DNA of 64,000 bases from an uncultured Lactobacillus sp. (GCA_937916845.1 CALFSK010000022.1:1-64000), one strand, 5' to 3'; counted from the first letter of the stretch, positions 1 through 8,997 are shown. Numbers and translations are program-made. Notes: generated by a model from the letters alone, not told the origin.

Positions 1-62
1 CGGCCCCCCTCCGCCCCCCCCCACACAAAAACCCCCCCCCCCTTTTCCCCCCCCCCCCTAAA
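1..62. other. Low-complexity poly-C/poly-A contig-end sequence, probable artefact
   Basis: Runs of C, broken by short A or T runs, fill the first ~62 bases and are unlike anything else in the window. This looks like a low-quality contig terminus and not biology. Bases 63-171, between it and cydB, hold no recognisable start of cydC, only a small hairpin near 137-150 (CCGCA/TGCGG). Confidence 0.75.
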
Positions 63-171
63 AAAATTTCAACGGCCCGTCAGTGGCCAGTGCGCCAACG
101 CCACGACCCTATCGTGCTATTAAAGTAATTGTACCACCGCACGATGCGGCACACGGTTAAAATACACTGCT

Positions 172-1167
172 TTAAGAAGCCAAGCGCTTATAGAAGACCC
201 AGTAGCTCCAAATGAAGTAGACCAGCATAATCGGTAATACCGACAACGCAATGACCGTCATCAAGTGCAACGTATATGGTGAATTCGAAGCGTTCTTAAT
301 CAAAATACTGTTAGCGGCGTTGTTTGCAACCATCACCCGTGGGAAGAGCCCGTTAAATAACAGGACGACCACGTCGATCAACGACAACCCACTACTAATA
401 AAGGATAACCATTCGTGGTTCCCGTAGACCCCGTAAGTGGCTAAACAAGTCAGCACGACTAAGGCAACGACTAGAATCAACGTTGAAATTGGTTTCTTCG
501 TGAAGAAATCCGTGCTGAAGAAGAGCAGGATGGCGAAAACCACTTCACCGGCAAACAGAACCCAATAGAGTGGTTTAGCCCACTTGAGTGCCCGTTCACG
601 TAACGTCCCGGTCGTCTTTAAGCGGATAAAGTTCAGACCGTGCAAGTAGCAGAGTAACGTAACCGCAACCCCACCAACGATTGAGAACAAGTTCACGTAG
701 TCAGTAAAGTGTGCCGTCATGTCGCCATTGGCGTTGATTGGCATCCCTTTGACCATGGCGGTAAACATCATCCCGAATAAGAACGCGGCACAACCACTAC
801 CGATGGCTGCGGCCCATTCCCAGAAATTCCGACCGGCATCACTTTCCATCCGGCTCCGAAATTCGAAGGAGACGCCCCGCATAATCAAGGCCACTAGAAT
901 CAACAATAGGATTAAATAGAACCCTGAGAACAAAGATGCGTACCACATTGGAAACGAAGCAAACATCGCCCCACCAGCAGTAATCAACCAAACTTCATTG
1001 GCATCCCAGTGCGGACCAATCGTATGAATAACGACGTCGCGTTCTTCACGCGTCTGCGCCAAACTTTTAATGGCCATCCCAACCCCGAAGTCAAATCCTT
1101 CTAGGAAGAAGAAGCCACTAAACAAAACGCCAACCAGAACAAACCATAAAAATTGTAAATTACTCAT
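172..1167 (-). CDS. cydB: Cytochrome bd oxidase subunit II (CydB)
   Basis: Membrane subunit II of the cytochrome bd quinol oxidase, which pairs with CydA to oxidise (demethyl)menaquinol and reduce oxygen without pumping protons. The 331-residue protein is a bundle of about nine hydrophobic helices and opens with the typical family sequence LEGFDFGVGM near residue 25. I place the start at the ATG ending at 1167: it is preceded by AAGGAGG with 10 nt spacing and lets the gene overlap the cydA stop by 8 nt, which implies translational coupling. A longer frame upstream only runs back into cydA. The gene is complete, but the next operon genes (cydC, cydD in relatives) are missing because the contig ends. 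Confidence 0.95.
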   Translation of the reverse strand: MSNLQFLWFVLVGVLFSGFFFLEGFDFGVGMAIKSLAQTREERDVVIHTIGPHWDANEVWLITAGGAMFASFPMWYASLFSGFYLILLLILVALIMRGVSFEFRSRMESDAGRNFWEWAAAIGSGCAAFLFGMMFTAMVKGMPINANGDMTAHFTDYVNLFSIVGGVAVTLLCYLHGLNFIRLKTTGTLRERALKWAKPLYWVLFAGEVVFAILLFFSTDFFTKKPISTLILVVALVVLTCLATYGVYGNHEWLSFISSGLSLIDVVVLLFNGLFPRVMVANNAANSILIKNASNSPYTLHLMTVIALSVLPIMLVYFIWSYWVFYKRLAS

Positions 1168-2599
1168 GGCTGAACGCCTCCTTACCATAAGGATCGTATG
1201 GTGCGTCATCAGGCGTATTCAACAAGTCGTCCGGACCATGATGGAGTGCACGCCGTGATAAGACAATCATCACAATACCTAATCCACTAAACAGGCAGAA
1301 GTAAATAATATTTGAAGTTAATAACGAAGCCACACTGACATTTGGTGAAACGGCGTCGGCAATCGTTAACAATCCATAAACAACCCATGGATAACGACCC
1401 AATTCCGTAATGAACCAACCAGCCGTGTTAGCAACAAATGGTAGGAACGTGCAGATTCCAAGAACCCACAGGAACCAACGTTGCCGTTCAATCAGCGTTG
1501 AGTTTGCTCGGTTAAAGATCAACCCAACAATGGCAATCAACGCAAAGAGACCGCCGGAGAAGGCCATTGTCCGGAAGCTCCAGAACAAGGTCTTCGTTGG
1601 AACGTAGTAATTCATATCCTTACCAAACTTCTTATCGTACTTAGCATGCAATTCTTTATTGATTGCATTTTGACCCTTAACGTTACCTTGAAGCTTGTGG
1701 TAGCTTAAGATGTCCAAGACGTATGGTACTTCGATCGACCAATTCGTCTTATGGTTCTTAGTATCCATACCCGAAACGATCGCCCAAGCTGCTGGCGAAC
1801 CGGAGTCCTTGTACAGCCCTTCGGTTGCGGCAAACTTCATTGGTTGTTCTTTGATGATGGCACGGGTTTGAACGTCCCCCATACCAACAACGCCAACCGT
1901 TGCCAACAGACCGATGATCAGACTAACTTTGATTGACTTGCGGAAGAACTGTACATTCTTCTTCTTTAAGAGTGCGAACGCGGCCATCCCTGCAACAACG
2001 AATGACCCCGTCACAAACGCCCCAAACAAAACGTGTGGTAATTCATACCATAACTGCGGGTTCTTGATGACAGCGCTGAAGCTCGTCATTTGTGCCCGCC
2101 CAGTTTTAGCGTTGATCATGAAACCAACTGGGTTTTGCATGAAGCTATTGGCTGCTAAGATCCACATTGCGGAAATCATCGTCCCAATGGAAGTTAACCA
2201 AATAAATGCGCAGTGGATACCGGCGTTAAACCGATCCCAACCAAACATCCATAAACCAATAAACGTGGATTCCATGAAGAACGCAACCAAGGCTTCAATC
2301 GCCAACGGTGCGCCAAAAATGTCACCCATGAACCGTGAATATTCAGACCAATTCATCCCAAATTGAAATTCTTGAATTATCCCCGTCACTACCCCAACTG
2401 CAAAGCTAAGTAGGAAAATTCGACCCCAAAACTGCGCCATATGTTTGTACATTACGTCTTTTTTAACCACGTAAATTGTTTCCATAACTGCAACTACGAA
2501 GGCTAATCCAATCGATAATGGCACAAAGAAGAAATGAAACACCGTAGTCATTGCAAATTGAAAACGCGCTAAGGATACAATACTTAATCCGAGATTCAT
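1160..2599 (-). CDS. cydA: Cytochrome bd oxidase subunit I (CydA)
   Basis: Heme-bearing subunit of the bd quinol oxidase (479 residues). Visible family features are the N-terminal SLARFQFAMTTVFHFFF block containing the heme ligand His, the ELPHVLFGAF block with the second conserved His, and the C-terminal GWFITELGRYPWVVYGLL quinol-oxidase signature. The Q-loop is short, as in Gram-positive enzymes. It is first in the operon, with a GGGGGG ribosome site just upstream. In lactobacilli the oxidase works only when heme (and usually menaquinone) is supplied from outside; that is family knowledge. A CcpA-like cre (2648-2661) lies 49 bp upstream of the start. Confidence 0.96.
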   Translation of the reverse strand: MNLGLSIVSLARFQFAMTTVFHFFFVPLSIGLAFVVAVMETIYVVKKDVMYKHMAQFWGRIFLLSFAVGVVTGIIQEFQFGMNWSEYSRFMGDIFGAPLAIEALVAFFMESTFIGLWMFGWDRFNAGIHCAFIWLTSIGTMISAMWILAANSFMQNPVGFMINAKTGRAQMTSFSAVIKNPQLWYELPHVLFGAFVTGSFVVAGMAAFALLKKKNVQFFRKSIKVSLIIGLLATVGVVGMGDVQTRAIIKEQPMKFAATEGLYKDSGSPAAWAIVSGMDTKNHKTNWSIEVPYVLDILSYHKLQGNVKGQNAINKELHAKYDKKFGKDMNYYVPTKTLFWSFRTMAFSGGLFALIAIVGLIFNRANSTLIERQRWFLWVLGICTFLPFVANTAGWFITELGRYPWVVYGLLTIADAVSPNVSVASLLTSNIIYFCLFSGLGIVMIVLSRRALHHGPDDLLNTPDDAPYDPYGKEAFSHE

Positions 2600-2647
2600 A
2601 ATGGTCCCCCCTTTTTTATTAAATTGTCGCCCCCACTAACCCATCAA

Positions 2648-2661
2648 AGAAAGCGGAAACA
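2648..2661. promoter_or_regulatory. Candidate CcpA cre site upstream of cydA
   Basis: AGAAAGCGGAAACA differs by one base from the cre consensus TGWAARCGNWWWCA and lies 49-62 bp upstream of the cydA start. Its position would suit repression of respiration genes by catabolite control. No binding evidence; a match by eye only. The rest of 2600-2985 is AT-rich promoter DNA without a gene. Confidence 0.4.
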
Positions 2662-2965
2662 ATGATTCATCCTTATCATATCAACTGATAAGTGAAATTT
2701 CAATCAATCTCAACTTTTAATCCTAAAATAGTCAACTGCTTTAATTTTCAAAGTCGGTTGCTATTTCGATAATGATTACTTTACCAGCTTTTTAGCGGTT
2801 TTCCACCCTACTCAAATTGGTTTAAAAGACTAAAGCAGCGCGGTTTGTGCTTGTAAACTCGCTTTACAATCCAACTAATCAGCGTATTAAATCATTTTAT
2901 AGTATGAACATATACCCATATCATCTAAAAGACGCCCCATTTGCTCATTATAAAATTAATAACCG

Positions 2966-3005
2966 CTAACAAAACCGTTTATACATGGTATATTCGTAAT
3001 ACGAA
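2966..3005 (+). promoter_or_regulatory. Promoter of the surface hydrolase with overlapping palindrome
   Basis: An extended -10, TGG then TATATT (2986-2994), is preceded by a weak -35 (CTAACA, 2966-2971). The inverted repeat TTCGTA-A-TACGAA (2993-3005) covers the end of the -10 and the expected +1, the place where a repressor would block initiation. The ribosome site GCGAGGAG follows at about 3021. Confidence 0.5.
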
Positions 3006-3034
3006 ATAGATTAAATCATTGCGAGGAGTAAATA

Positions 3035-5767
3035 ATGAACAGAAAACCGCAAACCAAACCGGTCATTGACCGATATAAGATGTTTAAGTACGGTAAGCAT
3101 TGGGTATACGCGGGAATCACATTAGCTAGTGTGGGGACAACGCTATTAATGACGACCAACGCTCAAGCAGCCGACACAAATAATGGCTCCGATGCACCAA
3201 CCGCAGCCATTGCTGCACAGCCAACCATAGCAACTGAAGAGACTGCTGGAGCAGCGAATGGGGCCGCTGCTCCGGCCGGTACCGAAAACAAAGAAACTAA
3301 TAACGAGCAATCGTTACAAGACCAACCGACTGGCCTTCCAGGCACTGATAATAAAGGCTCACAAGTGGATGGCGACAATTCTGGTAGTGATGCTTCGGGC
3401 CAAGGTTCACAAGGTAGCGATGCAACCCAGTCAGAAACTGGTAGTTCCGCTGTGAATAGTGGCACGTCAGACGGTTCTGAAGGAACCCCATCAGGCGATA
3501 GCGACGCGCAATCAGTTGACTCATCCGCTGATAGTCACGTGACTTCAAACGCTGTTTCGGATGGATCTAAACAACCAGCAGCTGAAACACCGACGCCTGA
3601 TAAGGACCAATCCGTCTCACCCGTTCTTTCCGATGCCCGTTTAGCCGAGGATGCTTCCCACGGTCCCGTCTACACGACTGACGATAAAACGTTGGACCAC
3701 CAAGGCAAAATCACCATTGAACAAACCGGGCCTTACGCCATTACCTGGAAAGAAGTTTCCACGACTAACCAGACGGAAACCAAGACCGTTACCCTCGATG
3801 CCAGCGATTTTGTTAACCTGATCAAAACGATCAATGACACGACTGGCAATACGGATAAATTGGCCGCAGCAAAGGCTAAGTATGAGGAAATGGTTGCCCA
3901 GTTAAAGGCCCTACCAAGCAAGGTTGCTAGCCAACTCGTTGGGAACTTGCTCTATCAAATGATCTTTACTGGATCTGGCTCTCAAGCCCTATCCAATTTC
4001 CGGACTACGCTTGATCCAACCCGTTATCAGATTTCCAACACTTGGACCGGTCTTGATCCAGTGGCCTACGCCGCTGACCGCGAAGCCGCCGAAACGTATT
4101 ACCCAGCAGCCGTAACTTGGTATAACAACGTTGCCAAAGAAACTTGGTCACTACCAGAATATAACGACCCAACACAAAATGTTCGGGCGACTTATATTCA
4201 GAATGGTGATTCCACCAAGACCGTTGTCATTGGTCAAGGCTGGACTGAACGTCCGGACTGGATCGGCTACGTTTCTAAGATTTGGTACGACATGGGTTAC
4301 AACATTTTGATGCCAAGCCAACGGGGCCAATTTTTAAGTGATGGTAACGACATGACCTTTGGTTACCAAGATAAGTACGACTGGTTAAACTGGGTTCGCT
4401 TAGTCGACGAACGCAACGGTAAAAACAGTGAGGTCGTCTTTTACGGTCAATCACTAGGCGCCGACACCGTCATCGAAGCCGCTTCCGTGCCAGGTCTTTC
4501 AAAATCAGTTAAGGCAGTCATTGCCGATGCTGGTTACGCAACCTTGCCCGAACTAGGAAGTTCGCTATATAACAAGGCCGTTACGGCAATTTCATCTAAA
4601 TTAACGTCAATCGGTCTACCCGCAATTACGAGCATTCCATTCTTGTCGTATGACCAAGTCCTAGCCGTCATCAACAACCGCCTGATGAAACAACAAGGCT
4701 TCAGTGTTGATGACATTTCCGGCGTGAGTGCTGCCAGCAAAGTAACGGTACCGCTGATGCTCATTCACACTGAAGACGATGCCTTTATTCCGTATACACA
4801 ATCATTGGAACTGGCCGCCGCTAATAATTCCAAGATTAAAACTGTTTGGATTTTACCAGGCGAAGTTGGTGGTCACGCCGGGGCAAATAACGCAGTGCTT
4901 CAATACACGCAACACATTAAAGACTTCCTGGCTGAAGCAACCGCTACGGCAACGGACGTTGATACCGGCGAAGCCGTTGACCCAGAAGATACTGAAATCA
5001 TCACCTCTACTCCAGAACCGACGACTGATACGTCTGATCAAACTGATAGTGGGACCTCTACTCCGGAAACGCTACCTGATACGTCTGACCAAACCGATAA
5101 TGGTACCGATTCTGGGACAATCACGGTTGATCCTGAAGATGAGTTGGTTGAACAACCAACTACCGATTCGAATTCAGGTCAGGACACTCATTTGGATTCA
5201 AGCGATAACGCTAAGGGACAAACAACGCTCAACCAGGCCAAGCCTGAAGATGTTGATCAAACTAATCCAGTGACGTTAGACCCAACTGCGACTAAGACTG
5301 ATTCAAAGGCTGATTCGAAAAATGATTCTCAAGCTAACAACGTTAACCTTAAAGTCTTAACCGCAACAACGGACAGTCCCGTTAGTGCCGCCAGCTTAGC
5401 CGCATCAACTAACGTTACGACCAAACCATTGTTGAACTTAAACGCAAACGACCTTATTGATGAAGATCAGAGTGGTTCCGTCGTCACGGCTAGCCTTAAA
5501 CATGACGATAGTACCCAAGTAAGTGCATCAAGCTTTACAGTTGCTAGTGTGCCAACTCATACGGCAGAAGCATCTGATACAACTACTGCGACACCAACTC
5601 AATTGGTCGACCACAGTGTCGCTTCAGAAACTCCGGCTGCCGCAAAAGCGGACACCCTGCCACATACTTCTGACAAGCCACAAACATGGCTTGCTGCGTT
5701 AGGTGCAAGCTTAGCTGCCTTAGCAACCGGCCTCTGGGCTAGTTTACGTCGTCGGTTTAACCGTTAA
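3035..5767 (+). CDS. Cell-wall-anchored (LPxTG) serine alpha/beta hydrolase
   Basis: A 910-residue surface protein. Residues 14-46 form a KxGKxW-type signal peptide (MFKYGKHW, hydrophobic stretch, cut near NAQAA). Residues 47-200 are a Ser/Asp/Thr/Gly-rich spacer. Residues ~200-640 hold an alpha/beta hydrolase domain with nucleophile elbow GQSLGA (Ser473), acid HTEDDAF (Asp581 or Asp582) and histidine in GGHAGA (His614). A second acidic, repetitive spacer (640-870, with TPE/DTSDQTD repeats) leads to the sorting signal LPHTSD (875-880), a hydrophobic helix and a RRRFNR tail. The LPHTSD form is a lactobacillar LPxTG variant. It probably acts on an ester or peptide-like substrate outside the cell; the substrate is unknown. 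It is monocistronic, divergent from cydAB, with its own promoter. Confidence 0.9.
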   Translation: MNRKPQTKPVIDRYKMFKYGKHWVYAGITLASVGTTLLMTTNAQAADTNNGSDAPTAAIAAQPTIATEETAGAANGAAAPAGTENKETNNEQSLQDQPTGLPGTDNKGSQVDGDNSGSDASGQGSQGSDATQSETGSSAVNSGTSDGSEGTPSGDSDAQSVDSSADSHVTSNAVSDGSKQPAAETPTPDKDQSVSPVLSDARLAEDASHGPVYTTDDKTLDHQGKITIEQTGPYAITWKEVSTTNQTETKTVTLDASDFVNLIKTINDTTGNTDKLAAAKAKYEEMVAQLKALPSKVASQLVGNLLYQMIFTGSGSQALSNFRTTLDPTRYQISNTWTGLDPVAYAADREAAETYYPAAVTWYNNVAKETWSLPEYNDPTQNVRATYIQNGDSTKTVVIGQGWTERPDWIGYVSKIWYDMGYNILMPSQRGQFLSDGNDMTFGYQDKYDWLNWVRLVDERNGKNSEVVFYGQSLGADTVIEAASVPGLSKSVKAVIADAGYATLPELGSSLYNKAVTAISSKLTSIGLPAITSIPFLSYDQVLAVINNRLMKQQGFSVDDISGVSAASKVTVPLMLIHTEDDAFIPYTQSLELAAANNSKIKTVWILPGEVGGHAGANNAVLQYTQHIKDFLAEATATATDVDTGEAVDPEDTEIITSTPEPTTDTSDQTDSGTSTPETLPDTSDQTDNGTDSGTITVDPEDELVEQPTTDSNSGQDTHLDSSDNAKGQTTLNQAKPEDVDQTNPVTLDPTATKTDSKADSKNDSQANNVNLKVLTATTDSPVSAASLAASTNVTTKPLLNLNANDLIDEDQSGSVVTASLKHDDSTQVSASSFTVASVPTHTAEASDTTTATPTQLVDHSVASETPAAAKADTLPHTSDKPQTWLAALGASLAALATGLWASLRRRFNR

Positions 5768-5833
5768 TTAGCTATCTTCAATTGGCATTCCGTGTTATAT
5801 TTAGCGACAGGATCCACGAGAAGAGGGTTAACC

Positions 5834-6010
5834 ATGGAAATCGGCACACAAGTTAAGTTTCAACTAGAAGGTAAACCATTTACTGGCACCATTGCCAAAG
5901 TGTATACCAACTCTTTCTTAATCGAATTTGAAAGTACGGACGCTGAAATTGTCGACAAATATCACGACAAAGTGGTCATTAGTCAAAAACAAGTTCAAGC
6001 CGTTCAATAA
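5834..6010 (+). CDS. Small DUF2187-family protein
   Basis: A 58-residue protein (MEIGTQVKFQLEGKPFTGTI...) resembling the DUF2187 family of small beta-barrel, KOW-like Firmicutes proteins with the pattern G-x-V-x-F-x-x-x-G-x-x-x-x-G-T-I and a central YTNS(F/A)x(V/I)EF. No function is established. I chose the ATG at 5834 because GAAGAGGG lies 8-14 nt upstream; an in-frame ATG at 5792 has no such site. The gene is 66 bp after the surface hydrolase and could be co-transcribed with it. A strong terminator follows directly. Confidence 0.75.
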   Translation: MEIGTQVKFQLEGKPFTGTIAKVYTNSFLIEFESTDAEIVDKYHDKVVISQKQVQAVQ

Positions 6011-6049
6011 AAGAAACGCGATCTTCAAGACGAAGATCGCGTTTCTTTT
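6009..6049. terminator. Bidirectional Rho-independent terminator
   Basis: Perfect stem AAAGAAACGCGATCTTC / GAAGATCGCGTTTCTTT with a short loop, flanked by an A-run and a T-run. It terminates the DUF2187 gene on the + strand and could stop minus-strand reading as well. Confidence 0.9.
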
Positions 6050-6068
6050 ATTTATAACCATGCGTTTC

Positions 6069-6241
6069 CGCTCCGGCAGGCAGAATCAGTGTGCTGTGAG
6101 GGACGGTCGCAGCCACAGTGCGGTCTGCTCCCTCACTTTAAAGCCGATAACCCACGTCTTTAAAGCGCCCCGCAACATCAGTCGGCTAAGAACCACCGCC
6201 TAATGTTGCCGCCACTGCACACCAATCCTGCCCGCCTGCGC
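6069..6241 (+). repeat. Cloverleaf repeat, copy 1 (forward)
   Basis: A ~173 bp element running from CGCTCCGGCAGG to CCCGCCTGCGC. The ends pair (GGCAGGCAGAATC with the CCTGCCCGCC side), enclosing three inner hairpins: GAGGGA...GCAG/CTGC...TCCCTC, then CTTTAAAG/CTTTAAAG, then CAACATCAG/CTAATGTTG. It lies between convergent genes. Downstream (6242-6330) the AT-rich linker (TTATTATTGTTATCAA) is recognisable, followed by a decayed start of the reverse partner (CAGACGTTATCAC). Confidence 0.8.
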
Positions 6242-6348
6242 TTAAACTCATGTTTATTATTGTTATCAATCCTACTTACATTAAATACTCAGACGTTATC
6301 ACTAAAAATGTCGTTCTGGATATTAGTATTACTTTGATAACCCACTTA

Positions 6349-6933
6349 CTATTTATGTTTAAACCGTAATAACGCGGTCCCAATCAACGGCGTTAAAACC
6401 CCAGCTAAAATTGCTTCTGGCACCCCGTTTGTCCCGACAATCGTTAATAAATACGGCATCAATTTACTCAAGTCAACCTGGTAAAAACCAGCCGCCTGGT
6501 GCTGATACAACGTGCCAATCAGGCCCAAAACTAAGATTGTGTTCGTCAGTGACCCGGCGATTCCCGCCAAGGTCAAGCCTAATTCAGCTTTGTGCCGGCG
6601 GTTGAACCAAATGAATACCCAACCAGCAACGACGCCGATTAAGATTCGTGGTAAGACCGAAACTAACGGGTTAGTAAACACCATCGGGGCCAACGGGCTG
6701 GTCGGTGCCACAAACGCCCGAATCCAATCGATCATCCCCCAAATACCACCAACTAACGCCCCGTCACGTGGTCCAAGTATGACAGCCGCGATAATTACCG
6801 TGATATGAATCGTTGTGATACTAAGGCCCACCAATGGAATGTAGCCCAAAAATGGGACAACATTTTGGATAATAATAATTGCCATTAATACTGCTAATAC
6901 ACTTATGTGGTAAGCGTTTGACCGCCGCTGCAT
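6349..6933 (-). CDS. ECF transporter S component (vitamin-binding, PanT-like?)
   Basis: A 194-residue integral membrane protein of the ECF transporter substrate-binding (S) family, with about six hydrophobic segments. It begins with an S-component-like N-terminal helix (ISVLAVLMAIIIIQNVVPFLGY), which in the family docks on EcfT, followed by a GPRDGALVGGIWGM loop. The vitamin cannot be read from sequence; pantothenate is my best guess. It needs a shared EcfA1A2T module, which lies at 43.3-45.8 kb. Start chosen at the ATG ending at 6933, behind TTGGGGTGG. A longer frame is unlikely because its ATG sits in a TATAAT -10 box. Confidence 0.8.
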   Translation of the reverse strand: MQRRSNAYHISVLAVLMAIIIIQNVVPFLGYIPLVGLSITTIHITVIIAAVILGPRDGALVGGIWGMIDWIRAFVAPTSPLAPMVFTNPLVSVLPRILIGVVAGWVFIWFNRRHKAELGLTLAGIAGSLTNTILVLGLIGTLYQHQAAGFYQVDLSKLMPYLLTIVGTNGVPEAILAGVLTPLIGTALLRFKHK

Positions 6934-6970
6934 ACTTGCCACCCCAATCTCTGAATTTAAGATACAAATC

Positions 6971-6976
6971 ATTATA
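6971..6976 (-). promoter_or_regulatory. -10 box of the S-component gene
   Basis: TATAAT on the minus strand, ~38 bp upstream of the chosen ATG. It overlaps an upstream in-frame ATG, which therefore cannot be the true start. The -35 region is poor (TAGTAG at 17 bp). The resulting leader (~30 nt) is too short for a riboswitch. Confidence 0.5.
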
Positions 6977-7011
6977 ACATTGCCGATTTCACGCTACTAG
7001 TAAAATAGGAA

Positions 7012-7213
7012 ACGGGCTGAGAGTGGGCCAAAAGGCGATTAGTTTGCGAGCATTAACGTGAAATCAGCGATTATTCCTGGGTTTGGAATAGTCGCTGATT
7101 TCGGGTTAAGCGGAACGAACTGCCTTTTGGCCCACGTTTCGACCATAGCGATAGGAAAAGCCAACCAGAAATTTTCTGATTGGCCTTCTGAGTTTTGTCC
7201 TTAACTCAACCCG
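7012..7213 (+). repeat. Long-hairpin repeat, copy 1 with satellite hairpin
   Basis: Positions 7023-7135 fold into one long imperfect hairpin: GTGGGCCAAAAGGC pairs perfectly with GCCTTTTGGCCCAC at the ends, and AAATCAGCGA with TCGCTGATTT inside. A second hairpin follows at 7160-7184 (GCCAA(C)CAGAAA/TTTCTGATTGGC). The outer flanks CGGGCTGAG and CTCAACCCG nearly pair, so the element has inverted ends. It sits downstream of the amino acid permease and upstream of the S-component promoter. Further copies are at 33570 and, inverted, at 36025. Confidence 0.8.
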
Positions 7214-7267
7214 TTATTTAAATTCATCAATTATCAACAGGTGTTATATACACCCCGTCGTTTATCC

Positions 7268-8689
7268 CTACTTATCGTTTTCACGTAAATTGGCCCGAAT
7301 CCGTGAATGCCGGTAGCTGTATAGGAAGTAGATAATAATCCCAATCGTGATCCAAATGGCAAACATGTGCCACGTGAACGCTTGTAAGTTAATCATTAAA
7401 TAAATACATGCTAGAAACGATACAACTGGTAGTACCGGGTAGAACGGCACTTTGAACGAACTATTAATTTGTTGTAGCGTTTCATGTTTGCGTAAAAAGA
7501 CGACCCCGATGGAAACCATCGCGAATGCGAATAGCGTTCCGATATTCACTAATTCGGCAATCTTGTCCAACGGAATGACCGCCGCAAAGATGCTGGCAAT
7601 GATTCCAAAAATCCAGGTACTCTTCACTGGGACCTTTGTCCGGGGGTTCAACGTCCGAAATGCTTTCGGTAGTAACCCATCCCGACTAATTGCGAATAAC
7701 AACCGGGTCCCACCGTAAAGCATTACAATCAGCACGGTCGTCATTCCGACAACGGCACCTAGGGAAACAATCCCCGCTGCCCAATTTTGATGAATGACAG
7801 CCAACGCGTACGCAACCGGATCCCCAACGTTTAACTTAGTGTAATGAACGACCCCAACTAAAACGGCGGCCATTGCAACGTATAAAATGGAGGCAACGAC
7901 TAGTGACCCAATAATCCCAATCGGCATATCGCGTTTCGGATTTTTCACTTCTTCAGAGGCCGTTGAGACGGCGTCAAACCCAATGTAAGCGTAAAAGGCC
8001 AACGACGCCCCTTTGACTAATCCGTGCACCCCGTGAGGCATGAATGGGTGGAAGTTAGCGGGCCGAATGAAGAAGATGGCTACGGCAATAAACAACACGA
8101 TGACTAAGATTTTAACAATCACCATAATTGAATTGACCCGGGTCGATTCTTGCACCCCCCCGACTAACAGTAACGAAATGGCTAACACAACAATAAAAGC
8201 AATAATATTAAAACCAGCGTGTGGCGCGCCAGCCGTACCAGCGGCCGCCGACCAGAATGCGGGAATTTTAATCCCAAACCCACTCAGTAGGTTCTGGAAG
8301 TATGACGACCAACTGACCGCCACCGAAGAAACCGCAAATAGGTATTCTGAAATCAAAGACCAACCTAAGATCCACGCTAAAAATTCACCAAAAACCGTAT
8401 AGACGTAAGTATAGGCACTCCCCGCTAACGGGATGGTTGATGCAAATTCTGCATAACACAAGGCAGCTAACGAACAAACCGCGGCAGCAATCACAAAGGA
8501 AAGCATGGCAGCCGGACCGGCATACTTGGCCGCAATAATTCCGGGGGTGATAAAAATACCGGAGCCAACGATCGCGCCTACCCCCATCATCGTTAAACTA
8601 AACGCATTTAACGTTTTTGCGAGGCCACTTTTATTAAAACTAGCTGGATTTACCGGCTTTTTGACCAATAACCGCCGTGATTCTTTCAT
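7268..8689 (-). CDS. APC-family amino acid permease (YfnA/CAT type)
   Basis: A 473-residue polytopic transporter of the APC superfamily, cationic-amino-acid-transporter branch. It has the first-helix substrate-binding motif VGAIVGSGIFITPG (near residue 37), then FYAYIGFDAVSTASEEVKNPKRDMP around residues 235-260, a conserved CAT signature, and about 12 hydrophobic helices. A basic or branched amino acid is likely; the exact substrate is not readable. It starts at the ATG ending at 8689, behind GGAGG. The ~236 bp upstream (8690-8925) are AT-rich, with no T-box-like element that I can see. It appears monocistronic. Confidence 0.9.
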   Translation of the reverse strand: MKESRRLLVKKPVNPASFNKSGLAKTLNAFSLTMMGVGAIVGSGIFITPGIIAAKYAGPAAMLSFVIAAAVCSLAALCYAEFASTIPLAGSAYTYVYTVFGEFLAWILGWSLISEYLFAVSSVAVSWSSYFQNLLSGFGIKIPAFWSAAAGTAGAPHAGFNIIAFIVVLAISLLLVGGVQESTRVNSIMVIVKILVIVLFIAVAIFFIRPANFHPFMPHGVHGLVKGASLAFYAYIGFDAVSTASEEVKNPKRDMPIGIIGSLVVASILYVAMAAVLVGVVHYTKLNVGDPVAYALAVIHQNWAAGIVSLGAVVGMTTVLIVMLYGGTRLLFAISRDGLLPKAFRTLNPRTKVPVKSTWIFGIIASIFAAVIPLDKIAELVNIGTLFAFAMVSIGVVFLRKHETLQQINSSFKVPFYPVLPVVSFLACIYLMINLQAFTWHMFAIWITIGIIIYFLYSYRHSRIRANLRENDK

Positions 8690-8925
8690 TTATCGCTGCC
8701 TCCTAATCAAATTCTTATTAATACAACGTTTTTAATTTTATTAATTTTCACCCAAAGTGTCAAGTAAAACTCGATTTTTTTGACTGATTTATTCTATAAA
8801 CGCCATAAATAAGCGGTTTCATCAGGATTGGTTATTTTATACAATCCAATTGATTATTCTCATCAGGTCTTCAATATTCAAACTTATCGTCCAATTAAAA
8901 TTAATTATATTCTAATTTTTACAAC

Positions 8926-8974
8926 AAAAAAGATAGGACTTAAACAACTTTTCTCGTTGCTTAAGTCCTATCTT
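8926..8974 (-). terminator. Terminator of the zinc-ribbon operon
   Basis: A long stem, AAGATAGGACTTAA(G)CAAC paired with GTTGTTTAAGTCCTATCTT, followed on the minus strand by a T-run. It sits ~25 bp after the stop of the last gene of the operon. Confidence 0.9.
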
Positions 8975-8997
8975 GGTTTTATCAGTTCAATGGCTAT

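Noticed and set aside
1..70. Poly-C start as a telomere-like or regulatory tract
   Set aside because: Irregular homopolymers at the very edge of a contig are best explained as sequencing or assembly noise.
3163..3548. Long minus-strand and alternate-frame open frames inside the surface hydrolase gene
   Set aside because: They arise from the Ser/Asp/Gly-rich codon repeats of the true frame, lack ribosome sites, and their products are low-complexity.
4779..5273. 164-codon + strand frame within the hydrolase C-terminal spacer
   Set aside because: Out-of-frame reading of the repetitive acidic linker. The main frame is continuous through it and ends in a proper sorting signal.
6060..6203. Open frame of 91 codons spanning the first cloverleaf repeat
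   Set aside because: It runs out of the DUF2187 gene, through a perfect terminator and into a structured repeat; no start signal.
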